Shown piece by piece: positions 34,258 through 41,553 of a stretch of 64,000 bases of DNA; positions within the stretch are counted from its first letter, which is position 1, and each line of letters opens with the position of its first letter. Under the pieces are notes generated by a model, which searched no databases, was not told where the DNA came from, and saw only the letters and a list, made by a program, of their open reading frames with translations. The position numbers were made by a program, and so were the translations under genes. The DNA is from CAG-103 sp048217285 (GTDB lineage Bacteria > Bacillota > Clostridia > Oscillospirales > Oscillospiraceae), in assembly GCA_048217285.1 (NCBI GenBank), contig DBFWVW010000067.1:13306-77305 (forward strand), written 5' to 3'.

Positions 34258-34419
34258 ATGAAAAAACTGCTGCCAAAGCTGCTCCTCGGCGCGACCGGCG
34301 TCTGGGTGGGGAGTATGCTCATCTACTGGTTCAATCTTGACAATAAGGCGATCTATTTCCTTGTGCGGCCGCTGCTGGATCAGATCTACGACCACAGAAA
34401 GGTCGACGAGAAGGTCTGA
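34258..34419 (+). CDS. 53-residue membrane-associated small protein
   Basis: A short gene between the dehydratase and the regulator. It has a Lys start (MKKLLPKLL), one hydrophobic helix (about residues 6-27), then a mixed segment and a charged end (DHRKVDEKV). AGGAGG (34244-34249) is 8 bases before this ATG; two earlier ATGs at 34252 and 34255 are in frame but too close to it. The stop overlaps the ATG of the regulator gene (TGATG at 34417-34421), so the two are coupled. The tight spacing argues for a real gene. I do not recognise it; it could anchor the dehydratase to the membrane. Confidence 0.65.
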   Translation: MKKLLPKLLLGATGVWVGSMLIYWFNLDNKAIYFLVRPLLDQIYDHRKVDEKV

Positions 34420-35111
34420 TGGGATTTCAGCAGATTCGGGCTCCGACGCTCCGGGAGCTGTTCGTTGATCAGGTGATCGGCATGATCTTTTCCGGTGAGC
34501 TCCGGGTCGGTGACCGGCTTCCGTCGGAGCGCGAACTGTCCGAGCAGATGCACATCAGCCGCTCGATGGTGCACACCGGACTCGAGGATCTCGAGCGCAT
34601 GGAGCCGCGCCGCGGCAATTATATCGAGGACTATGCCCGCCACGGCAATTTTGAGACGCTCATGGCGCTCGGAAAATACGGCGGCCAGTTCGATCACGCG
34701 ATCGAGAGCTCCCTCGTCGAGGCGCGCGACGCGATCGAGGGCGGCGCCATGATCCTGCTCGGCGAACGCGGCACTGCGGCCGATATGGACCAGCTGCGCG
34801 CCATCACGGAAAACCTGCGCGCATCCGTTGCCGCAGGCGAGGGCACCGCTGCCTACGCACAGTGGATGCGCAAATTTGAAACAACGATTGCCGAGCTGAG
34901 CGGCAACCTCATTTTCCCGCTGCTCATGAACAGTCTCGCGGATGTGAGCGGCGTGCTCTGGGAGCGGTGCGTCGCCTTCTGGGGGCCGGAGACGGTCATT
35001 GAGCAGGAGACGCGCATCACCGCCATGCTCGCCGAGGGCCGCGGCCGCGACGCTGCGCTGTATATCGAGAATATCTACCATCACTACTGTGATGCACATC
35101 CGGACGCGTGA
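34419..35111 (+). CDS. FadR-subfamily GntR transcriptional regulator
   Basis: A 230-residue GntR-type regulator: winged helix-turn-helix (about residues 10-70, with GDRLPSERELSEQM) and an all-helical FCD effector domain. The usual wing motif VRRGxGTFV is altered to PRRGNYIEDY, which may change operator contacts. It is coupled to the dehydratase operon and an exact FadR-type operator lies before the first gene, so it most likely represses or activates its own operon in response to the substrate or its CoA ester. Confidence 0.88.
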   Translation: MGFQQIRAPTLRELFVDQVIGMIFSGELRVGDRLPSERELSEQMHISRSMVHTGLEDLERMEPRRGNYIEDYARHGNFETLMALGKYGGQFDHAIESSLVEARDAIEGGAMILLGERGTAADMDQLRAITENLRASVAAGEGTAAYAQWMRKFETTIAELSGNLIFPLLMNSLADVSGVLWERCVAFWGPETVIEQETRITAMLAEGRGRDAALYIENIYHHYCDAHPDA

Positions 35112-35133
35112 CATCCTTCCACCCTCTTAAGAG

Positions 35134-35166
35134 GAGCCGCCCGGCAGCTTTGCTGCCGGGCGGCTC
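35134..35166. terminator. Terminator of the dehydratase operon
   Basis: A perfect 15-bp stem (GAGCCGCCCGGCAGC and its complement) with a TTT loop, followed by TGTTATTT, between convergent genes. Confidence 0.88.
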
Positions 35167-35177
35167 TGTTATTTGGA

Positions 35178-35759
35178 TCACGACCGGCTCAGGTTGCCGA
35201 GATAACCGAGGATGTTGTCGTTGATCTCGCCCGTGAGCGCCTGATTGTAGTTGTAGATGAACGTGCCGGCGATGAGGATCATCATCGCCTCGGCCTCGTG
35301 CATACCGGCTTCCTCACCGTAGATGCGGATGAGGCACTGCTCCATGAGCGTGCGCCACGTGTGAAACTCCTCCTGCACGAGACGGCCGATCTCGGGGTCG
35401 TAGCGCGCGAGGACATAGGTCTGCGTCGTGGCGTTCGGGCGCTGCTCGTGCGCCGGGGCACTGGCCACATAGTTCATGAAAGCGTTCATATACGCGAGGT
35501 TGGAGTCATAGTCCGCACGGTCGTTGGCTGCGAACCACTGGCTGCACTTTTCACTCATATATTCGCGCGTATAGCGCACATACGCAAGGAGGAGGTCGTT
35601 TTTGCTCTCGTAATAATTGAGCAGCTTGGCATGGCTCATGCCCGCCTCGGCTGCAATGTCGCGCAGGGACACGTTCATCATGGGTTTGCGCTCGATGCAG
35701 CGCTGAAACGCCATGAGAATGTCCATGCGGATCTGGTCACGGTCGACAATGATCGGCAT
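35178..35759 (-). CDS. TetR family transcriptional regulator
   Basis: A 193-residue TetR/AcrR repressor. The helix-turn-helix (about residues 25-60: VSLRDIAAEAGMSHAKLLNYY) is close to the consensus, followed by an all-helical ligand domain. GGAGG precedes the ATG at 35757-35759. It is divergent from a damaged SafE-like gene, and a palindrome (TTTAC-N2-ACCGGT-N2-GTAAA) in the gap is the likely operator. The inducer is unknown. Confidence 0.92.
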   Translation of the reverse strand: MPIIVDRDQIRMDILMAFQRCIERKPMMNVSLRDIAAEAGMSHAKLLNYYESKNDLLLAYVRYTREYMSEKCSQWFAANDRADYDSNLAYMNAFMNYVASAPAHEQRPNATTQTYVLARYDPEIGRLVQEEFHTWRTLMEQCLIRIYGEEAGMHEAEAMMILIAGTFIYNYNQALTGEINDNILGYLGNLSRS

Positions 35760-35844
35760 CTTGGTCGCCTCCGGAAAGCTGGAATGTTCTGATTATACTG
35801 CGTATTTTGACATCCGTCAAATGGGCAGGAAATCCGGCCCCAAC

Positions 35845-35893
35845 TTGACAAAAATGTGGCGGCGTGCCATCTTTTTACTGACCGGTTGGTAAA
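35845..35893 (+). promoter_or_regulatory. Promoter with a TetR-type operator
   Basis: TTGACA (35845-35850), 17 bases and CATCTT (35868-35873) form a plus-strand promoter. At 35874-35893 lies a 20-base imperfect palindrome, TTTAC, TG, ACCGGT, TG, GTAAA, placed where it would block transcription start. Confidence 0.65.
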
Positions 35894-35913
35894 TTACGAA
35901 AGGCGGCGACGGC

Positions 35914-36450
35914 ATGACGGATGTGGTTGTGCATATTTCGGGCATGGACTGCGGCGGCATCCTGCTCGCGCAGACGACGGACGAGCACGGCGCGACCGGC
36001 CGCAGCAAGCGCGGGCTGATTGCCTCGGCAGCGTATAACGGCGGGCGCGTTGTGTCGTACACGGCGGCCGGCGCTGTCTGCGGTGCGCTCGGCGCGGTCA
36101 TCACCTATACGCCAAATATCAAGAGCATGGTCTTTACCGTTGCGGGTGCGCTCGTGATGCTGGTGTTCTCACTTGGTACGGTGCCGCTGCTGTTTCTCTT
36201 CGGCGCGCTGCAGTCGTTTTTGCCGCGCGGCTGGATGAAATACATCGTCAAGGGCAGCGCCGTGCTGGTCGTGACGCTGGGATTGTCGATGCTCGTCAAG
36301 GGCATTCGCCTTTTTTGTATGTGCGGGTTCAATCCAGCTTCAGGTCGCCCTCGCGGATCCAGCCGAGACGGCGGCACAGTAGACCGATGGCCCAGCAGAT
36401 CACGGCCGGGAGTACGAAGCAGACCAGCACGAGCCCGATCCAGTCCATGA
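35914..36450 (+). pseudogene. Sulfite/metal exporter TauE/SafE family relic
   Basis: Recognisable fragments of a SafE-type membrane protein: CGGILLAQ near residue 14, YNGGRVVSYTAAGAVCGALG near 42-61 and FSLGTVPLLFLFGAL near 88. An intact SafE carries about 100 more residues between the second and third fragments. The first residues (VVVHISGMDCGG) look like the first strand and start of the CxxC loop of a heavy-metal-binding (HMA) domain joined directly to the SafE motif. The frame then runs on for about 40 residues of low-complexity Arg/Ser/Pro sequence that overlaps the 3' end of the convergent permease gene, so the natural end is lost too. The gene keeps a good promoter and operator but is almost certainly non-functional. 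Confidence 0.65.
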
Positions 36451-37447
36451 CTCCGGGCTGGATGGCCACGGCCCCGTTGGCGATGGCGGCTTCACTCGGT
36501 GCGACCCAGCCGGTCCAAACGCCGATGGGGCCGCACAGGCCGCACGTGCCCATGCCGGAGTTGACGGCGGCGCCGTTCATCTGCAGCTTGAACACGCACG
36601 TTGCAATCGGGCCTGTGATGGCCGATGTCACGATCGCGGGGATCCAGATCTTCGGGTTGCGTACGATGTTGCCCATCTGCAGCATACTCGTGCCGAGGCC
36701 CTGGCTGACGAGACCGCCCCAGCCGTTTTCGCGGAAGCTCAGCACGGCAAAGCCCACCATGTTCGCGCAGCAGCCGGCCACGGCCGCGCCGCCCGCGAGT
36801 CCCGTGAGCGAGAGCGCCGCGCAGATGGCGGCCGACGAGATTGGCAGCGTGAGTGCGATGCCTACGATGACCGACACGAGGATACCCATGACGAACGGCT
36901 GCTGCTCGGTCGCCCACATGATGAGTGTACCGACCCAGTTGGCCGCCTTGCCGATGGGCGCGGCGACGAGCATGGCCAGTCCGATGCCGACGAGGATCGT
37001 GACGATGGGCGTGACGAGAATGTCCACCTTCGTCTCCTTGCTCACGGCCTTGCCGAACTCGGCCGCGACGATCGCCGTCACAAGCACTGCCAGCGGGCCG
37101 CCGGCGCCGCCCATGGCGTTGGTTGCATAGCCAACCGGGACGAGTGAGAACAGCACCATCGCCGGCGCGTGCAGCGCGTAGCCGATGGCCACTGCCATTG
37201 CCGGGCCGACCATCAGCGATGCGCAGCCGCCGATCGTGTAGCCGACCGCGGCGTCGCCCTTGCTGATGTTGAAGATGATCGCGTTGAGAAAGCCGATGTG
37301 GAACTGCTGACCGAGTGTGTTGAGGATCGTGCCGATCAACAGCGAGCAGAACAGACCCTGCGCCATCGCGCCGAGCGCGTCGATGCCGTAGCGCCGCAGG
37401 GAGATCTCAATATCCTTTCGTTTCAGAAAGTCCCGGAACCGCTGCAT
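36329..37447 (-). CDS. PTS EIIC type-2-like (PfoR family) membrane permease
   Basis: A 372-residue membrane protein with about nine helices and conserved Gly-rich loops (GGAGGPLAVLVTA near 110; NSGMGTCGLCGP near 310) of the PTS_EIIC_2/PfoR family. These proteins resemble PTS membrane subunits but usually lack IIA and IIB partners, and their substrates are mostly unknown. None of those partners is near. The start at 37447 follows GGAGGG. A 38-bp perfect palindrome at 37470-37507, overlapping its promoter, fits the adjacent NiaR repressor, which suggests a role in niacin or NAD-precursor uptake. The stop at 36329 lies inside the run-on end of the SafE relic on the other strand. Confidence 0.82.
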   Translation of the reverse strand: MQRFRDFLKRKDIEISLRRYGIDALGAMAQGLFCSLLIGTILNTLGQQFHIGFLNAIIFNISKGDAAVGYTIGGCASLMVGPAMAVAIGYALHAPAMVLFSLVPVGYATNAMGGAGGPLAVLVTAIVAAEFGKAVSKETKVDILVTPIVTILVGIGLAMLVAAPIGKAANWVGTLIMWATEQQPFVMGILVSVIVGIALTLPISSAAICAALSLTGLAGGAAVAGCCANMVGFAVLSFRENGWGGLVSQGLGTSMLQMGNIVRNPKIWIPAIVTSAITGPIATCVFKLQMNGAAVNSGMGTCGLCGPIGVWTGWVAPSEAAIANGAVAIQPGVMDWIGLVLVCFVLPAVICWAIGLLCRRLGWIREGDLKLD

Positions 37448-37469
37448 AGTGAAGCCCTCCAAAAAACAA

Positions 37470-37507
37470 GTAAGCTTTACAGGTGTCATGACACCTGTAA
37501 AGCTTAC
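37470..37507 (-). promoter_or_regulatory. Perfect 38-bp palindrome, probable NiaR operator
   Basis: A perfect palindrome centred at 37488/37489. Its core ACAGGTGTCATGACACCTGT matches my recollection of the Firmicutes NiaR motif. It extends outward to GTAAGC/GCTTAC ends. It lies 23 bases upstream of the permease start, and TATAGT on the minus strand (37510-37505) would be the -10, so bound repressor blocks transcription. Confidence 0.8.
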
Positions 37508-37550
37508 TATAAAGATTTCCTCTGAACTTGTCAACTAAAATAAACTTCTG

Positions 37551-38063
37551 TCAATCGTCCAGCAGCAGGCCGGCCGCTTTCAGCGCGGCGCAGGCGCGGT
37601 CACAGGCGGCCGCATCCGGGCAGCGCAGCGTGTGCAGATGGATGCCGCCGGTGAGCATACTCAGCGGGGTCGCGTCGTGCGCCTGCACGCGCGCAAGGAA
37701 CTGCTGCACATCATAGCGGCTGCTGATCTGGAGCTGGCCGGTGAGCTGGCCGTAGACCGGGTGCTCGACAATGACATCGAGTACGGTGCAGCCGTTGTCA
37801 ACGAGAATATCGAGCTCCTGCCCGGTCTGGGCGAGCGTGTGGCGGCAGGCGATCGTGCGCGTGATGCCGTCCGTTGTCTGCGGCAGCACATAGCCGCGCG
37901 GGGTGGCGGAGATCTCGGCGCCGCCGGCGCGCAGGAGCGCAATGTCGCCCACGATGATCTGGCGGCTGACATTCAGCTCGGCGGCGAGGGACGACGCGCT
38001 CACGGGCCGGTCAGCCGTCCGGAGCCGGTCGAGGATGGCTTGACGGCGGGAGGCTGCTTCCAC
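37551..38063 (-). CDS. niaR: Niacin-responsive repressor NiaR (HTH plus 3H domain)
   Basis: A 170-residue regulator: amino-terminal HTH_11 winged helix (about residues 6-55: ASSLAAELNVSRQIIVGDI) and a carboxyl-terminal 3H domain holding the named His residues (ACRHTL, VEHPVYG and GGIHLHTL), which bind a metal and nicotinic acid. NiaR represses NAD-salvage and niacin-transport genes when niacin is plentiful. It lies 3 bases after pncB, in the same operon, and its probable operator lies before the downstream permease gene. Confidence 0.92.
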   Translation of the reverse strand: MEAASRRQAILDRLRTADRPVSASSLAAELNVSRQIIVGDIALLRAGGAEISATPRGYVLPQTTDGITRTIACRHTLAQTGQELDILVDNGCTVLDVIVEHPVYGQLTGQLQISSRYDVQQFLARVQAHDATPLSMLTGGIHLHTLRCPDAAACDRACAALKAAGLLLDD

Positions 38064-38066
38064 GGC

Positions 38067-39527
38067 TCAGCCCTGCGACTTTCCGCCGGCGTTGAGCAGC
38101 TCGAGCTTGATCTTCAGCAGCTTTTCCGACAGGTCCACGTAGTAGTTGTGCGGATAGTCAAAGCGCAGCACCTCCGGCCAGAGCGTGGTGAGCTGGTCGG
38201 CGCAGTAGGCACGGATATCGTCGAGCGCGGGCTTCTGGTATACCAGCTTGCCGCCGCGGAAAATGGGCACGAGCAGCTCACGCGCCGTGAAGTCAGTGAG
38301 CACTTTTTTCTTCCACGTCGCGTCGGGATCGCAGATCTCGAGCGGCTGTGTGTCGTCCACAACTTCGTCGTGCAGGCAGATGTAGTCCGCCTCGGCCATG
38401 CCGGAGTCCTTGCTGTAGAAGCGGTAAACCTTCTTAAAGTGGGGGTTGGTGATCTTGCCGACGTTTTCGCTGATCTTGATCTTCGGGATGATGTTGCCGT
38501 CCTTATCCTCAATGGCCGCGAGCTTATACACGCCGCCGAACACCGGCTCGCTGCGCGCGGTGATGAGCCGCTCGCCCACGCCGAAGCTGTCGACCTGCGC
38601 GCCCTGGCGCAGCAGACCTGCGATCAGGCGCTCATCGAGCGCGTTGGACACGGTGATCTTGCAGTCGGGCCAACCGGCATCGTCGAGCATTTTGCGTGCC
38701 TTCTTCGTCAGGTAGGCAATGTCGCCGGAGTCGAAGCGGATGCCGCAGTGCGTGATGCCCTTCGGCCGCAGCACTTCGTTGAATGCGCGGATGGCGTTCG
38801 GCACGCCGGACTGCAGGCTGTTGTAGGTGTCCACAAGCAGGGTAGCGTTGTTGGGATACGTTTGGCAGTAGGCGCGGAAGGCGTCGAGCTCGGAGTCAAA
38901 CATCTGCACCCAGGAGTGCGCCATCGTGCCGCCGGCGTACACGCCGTACAGCTCGTCCGAGAGCGTACAGGCGGTACCGGCGCAGCCGCCGATATAGGCC
39001 GCGCGCGCGCCGAGAATCGCGCCGTCAGCGCCCTGCGCGCGGCGGGAGCCGAACTCGAGCACCGTGCGGCCATTCGCCGCGCGGCAGATGCGGCTGGCCT
39101 TCGTGGCAATCAGGCTCTGGTGATTGATCTGCAGCAGAAGGTAGGTTTCCACGAGCTGCGCCTGAATGGCGGGCGCGCGCACCGTGATGAGCGGCTCGCG
39201 CGGGAACACGGGCGTGCCCTCCGGCACGGCCCAGATGTCGCCCGTGAACCGGAAATCCTTCAGATAGTCCAGAAATGCCTCGCTGAACAGCTTCCGGCTG
39301 CGCAGATAGGCAATGTCCTCGTCGGTAAAGTGCAGGTTTTCGATGTAGTTGATGATCTGCTCGAGACCGGCAGCGATGGCGTAGCCGCCGTCGTCCGGCA
39401 CGCTGCGGAAGAACACATCGAAATACGTGATGCGGTCCTGCATATCGTGCTCCAGATAACCATTGCCCATCGTCAGCTCATAGAAGTCGCAGAGCATGGT
39501 CATGTTCAGCGCTTTGTTGGGGTCCAT
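38067..39527 (-). CDS. pncB: Nicotinate phosphoribosyltransferase
   Basis: A 486-residue PncB that makes nicotinate mononucleotide from nicotinate, PRPP and ATP, the entry of niacin into NAD synthesis. Family motifs: YELTMGNGYL near 17, FGSRRAQG near residue 153 (active-site loop), then DTYNSLQSG and the PRPP-binding FDSGDIAYL near 270. It is read from a minus promoter, TTGCTT (39614-39609), 17 bases, TATAAT (39591-39586), followed by niaR. GGAGG lies just before the ATG at 39525-39527. Confidence 0.95.
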   Translation of the reverse strand: MDPNKALNMTMLCDFYELTMGNGYLEHDMQDRITYFDVFFRSVPDDGGYAIAAGLEQIINYIENLHFTDEDIAYLRSRKLFSEAFLDYLKDFRFTGDIWAVPEGTPVFPREPLITVRAPAIQAQLVETYLLLQINHQSLIATKASRICRAANGRTVLEFGSRRAQGADGAILGARAAYIGGCAGTACTLSDELYGVYAGGTMAHSWVQMFDSELDAFRAYCQTYPNNATLLVDTYNSLQSGVPNAIRAFNEVLRPKGITHCGIRFDSGDIAYLTKKARKMLDDAGWPDCKITVSNALDERLIAGLLRQGAQVDSFGVGERLITARSEPVFGGVYKLAAIEDKDGNIIPKIKISENVGKITNPHFKKVYRFYSKDSGMAEADYICLHDEVVDDTQPLEICDPDATWKKKVLTDFTARELLVPIFRGGKLVYQKPALDDIRAYCADQLTTLWPEVLRFDYPHNYYVDLSEKLLKIKLELLNAGGKSQG

Positions 39528-39585
39528 TGACCTCGCCTCCTGAATGGGTCTGCGGGGGTGCAGACAACAAAATATATTCCTTTTA

Positions 39586-39692
39586 ATTATAACGTTTGTC
39601 GCCTAGTAAAGCAACGATTATAAAATTAACAAGGGAAAACGCGCGAAAATTCATTTCGTGCCGTTGACATCAAAAAACGGGCGTTGTATCTT
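39586..39692. promoter_or_regulatory. Divergent promoters of pncB and the transketolase genes
   Basis: Minus strand: TTGCTT (39614-39609), 17 bases, TATAAT (39591-39586) for pncB-niaR. Plus strand: TTGACA (39664-39669), 17 bases, TATCTT (39687-39692) for the transketolase pair. No second NiaR-type palindrome is seen before pncB; only a GTCTGC/GCAGAC hairpin occurs in its leader. Confidence 0.8.
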
Positions 39693-39726
39693 TATTACGT
39701 AACACAAAACAGGAGGACAAACCACC

Positions 39727-40557
39727 ATGTCTTTGACACCGGAACGCACGGCCGAGCTTCAGGAGCTCTGCCGTCAGTATCGGATTGACGTACTCACCGC
39801 CATCCACGGCGCGCAGTCCGGCCACCCGGGCGGCAGCCTGTCCGTTTGTGAGATCCTCACGCTGCTGTACCAGCAGCGTATGCATGTTGATGCCGCGCAC
39901 CCCGATGACCCGAACCGTGACCGGCTCGTGCTCTGCAAGGGTCACGCAGCTCCCATGCTTTACCGCAACCTGATCGGCAAGGGCTTCCTGCCTGCCGAGA
40001 GCATGAACACCTTGCGTCAGACCGGCAGCCCCCTGCAGGGCCATCCGTGTATGCGCACACCGGGTGTGGATATGCCGTCCGGCCCGCTGGGCATCGGCCT
40101 GGCTGCGGCGCAGGGCATGGCCATTGGCCTGAAGCTGAATCATTCCGACGCGCGCGTGTACGCCGTGCTCGGCGACGGCGAGCTGGATGAGGGTGCCGTC
40201 TGGGAGGCGGCCGCCTCGGCCGTGAAGTTCGGGCTCGACAATCTCACCGCCATCGTGGACTGGAACAAGGTCCAGCTCGACGGCACGACCGACGAGATTA
40301 TGCCGCTGCGCGACCTGCCCGGCAAGTGGAAAGCTTTCGGCTGGAACGTGCTGCGCTGCGACGGGCACGATATTGCGGCGCTGGATGCCGCGCTCGACGC
40401 TGCTGCAGCGTGCAAGGGCGTGCCGACTGTGATTTTGGCGGATACGGTCAAGGGCAAGGGCGTGTCCTTCATGGAGGGCAAGTCCGCCTGGCACGGCAAG
40501 GCCATTCCGGACGCGGAATTTGCGCAGGCAATGCAGGAACTGGGAGGTAACGTCTGA
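39727..40557 (+). CDS. Transketolase, amino-terminal subunit
   Basis: A 276-residue protein carrying the thiamine diphosphate half of a split transketolase. Motifs: SGHPGGSLSVCEIL (about residues 31-44), CKGHAAP near 78 and GDGELDEG near 150 with the NKVQLDG Mg-binding loop near 180. Split transketolases are common in Clostridia and work as a heterotetramer with the carboxyl-terminal subunit to interconvert pentose phosphates. Its stop overlaps the next ATG (TGATG), and AGGAGG precedes its own ATG. Confidence 0.95.
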   Translation: MSLTPERTAELQELCRQYRIDVLTAIHGAQSGHPGGSLSVCEILTLLYQQRMHVDAAHPDDPNRDRLVLCKGHAAPMLYRNLIGKGFLPAESMNTLRQTGSPLQGHPCMRTPGVDMPSGPLGIGLAAAQGMAIGLKLNHSDARVYAVLGDGELDEGAVWEAAASAVKFGLDNLTAIVDWNKVQLDGTTDEIMPLRDLPGKWKAFGWNVLRCDGHDIAALDAALDAAAACKGVPTVILADTVKGKGVSFMEGKSAWHGKAIPDAEFAQAMQELGGNV

Positions 40558-41495
40558 TGGGAAAGTCCATTCGTGAAGTTTACGGCACCGTGCTCGCCGA
40601 GCTCGGCGACACCAATGAGAACATCGTCGTGCTCGATGCAGACCTGTCCGGTTCCACCAAGAGCGGCATCTTCGGCAAGGCGCACCCTGAGCGGCACTTC
40701 AATATGGGCATCGCCGAGTCGGACATGGTCGCCACGGCGGCGGGCCTCGCCACGACCGGTAAGATCCCGTTCGTGAACACGTTCACGGTCTTTCTGACCA
40801 CGCTGGGTCTCATCTCCGCGCGTGCGCAGGTGTGCTACGGCAATCTGAATGTGAAGTTCGGCGGCGCCTACTGCGGTATGTCCGACGCGCTCGACGGCGC
40901 AACGCACCATGCCACGGAAGATATCGCCGTCATGCGCTCGCTGCCGAACATGACCGTGCTCGTCCCGTCGGATGCGACCAGCACCCGCTGGGCCACGAAG
41001 TACGCCGTGGATACCTACGGACCGATGTACCTGCGCCTGTCGCGCGACGTGTACCCGGATCTGTATGATGAAAACACGAAGTTTGAGTGCGGCAAGGGCG
41101 CCATCGTGCGCGACGGCACGGACGTGACCGTCATCGCCTGTGGCATTCTCGTACACAAGGCGCTCGAGGCGGCCGAGCAGATGGCCGCGCGCGGCGTGTC
41201 CGTGCGCGTGGTGGATATGTACTCCATCAAGCCCATCGACCGCGAGCTCATCCTGCGCTGCGCGCAGGAGACCGGCGCCATTGTCACCGCCGAGGAGCAC
41301 AACATTTACGGCGGTCTCGGCAGCGCCGTGGCGGAAGTGCTCGCCTGGGGCGGCGCGGCCGCGCCGACGGAGTTTGTCGGCATCCCCGACACGTTCACCG
41401 AAACCGGCAAATATACCGACCTCCTTGCCAAGTACGGCGTGGACGCAGCCGGTGTCGTGCGCGGCATCGAGCGGGTGCTCGCGCGCAAGCACTGA
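40557..41495 (+). CDS. Transketolase, carboxyl-terminal subunit
   Basis: A 312-residue partner subunit with the pyrimidine-binding domain (VVLDADLSGSTKSG near 22-35, GIAESDM with the catalytic Glu near 55, VNTFTVFLTT) and the carboxyl-terminal domain. Together with the previous protein it forms the active transketolase, giving pentose phosphates for nucleotides in a cell that probably lacks an oxidative branch. The terminator at 41510-41541 follows. Confidence 0.95.
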   Translation: MGKSIREVYGTVLAELGDTNENIVVLDADLSGSTKSGIFGKAHPERHFNMGIAESDMVATAAGLATTGKIPFVNTFTVFLTTLGLISARAQVCYGNLNVKFGGAYCGMSDALDGATHHATEDIAVMRSLPNMTVLVPSDATSTRWATKYAVDTYGPMYLRLSRDVYPDLYDENTKFECGKGAIVRDGTDVTVIACGILVHKALEAAEQMAARGVSVRVVDMYSIKPIDRELILRCAQETGAIVTAEEHNIYGGLGSAVAEVLAWGGAAAPTEFVGIPDTFTETGKYTDLLAKYGVDAAGVVRGIERVLARKH

Positions 41496-41509
41496 GTTTT
41501 TGCAGCTGA

Positions 41510-41541
41510 GCCGGCAGGCGCCCCGCCTGCCGGCTTTTTTT
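41510..41541 (+). terminator. Terminator between transketolase and the sugar kinase
   Basis: An 11-bp stem (GCCGGCAGGCG with CGCCTGCCGGC), CCC loop and a seven-base T-run. Only about 12 bases separate the T-run from the next ATG, and the GGAGG ribosome site follows it directly. Confidence 0.9.
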
Positions 41542-41553
41542 CGGAGGAAGATC

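Noticed and set aside
39540..39726. A second NiaR operator before pncB
   Set aside because: Only a short GTCTGC/GCAGAC hairpin is present; no ACAGGTGTC-type palindrome is seen.
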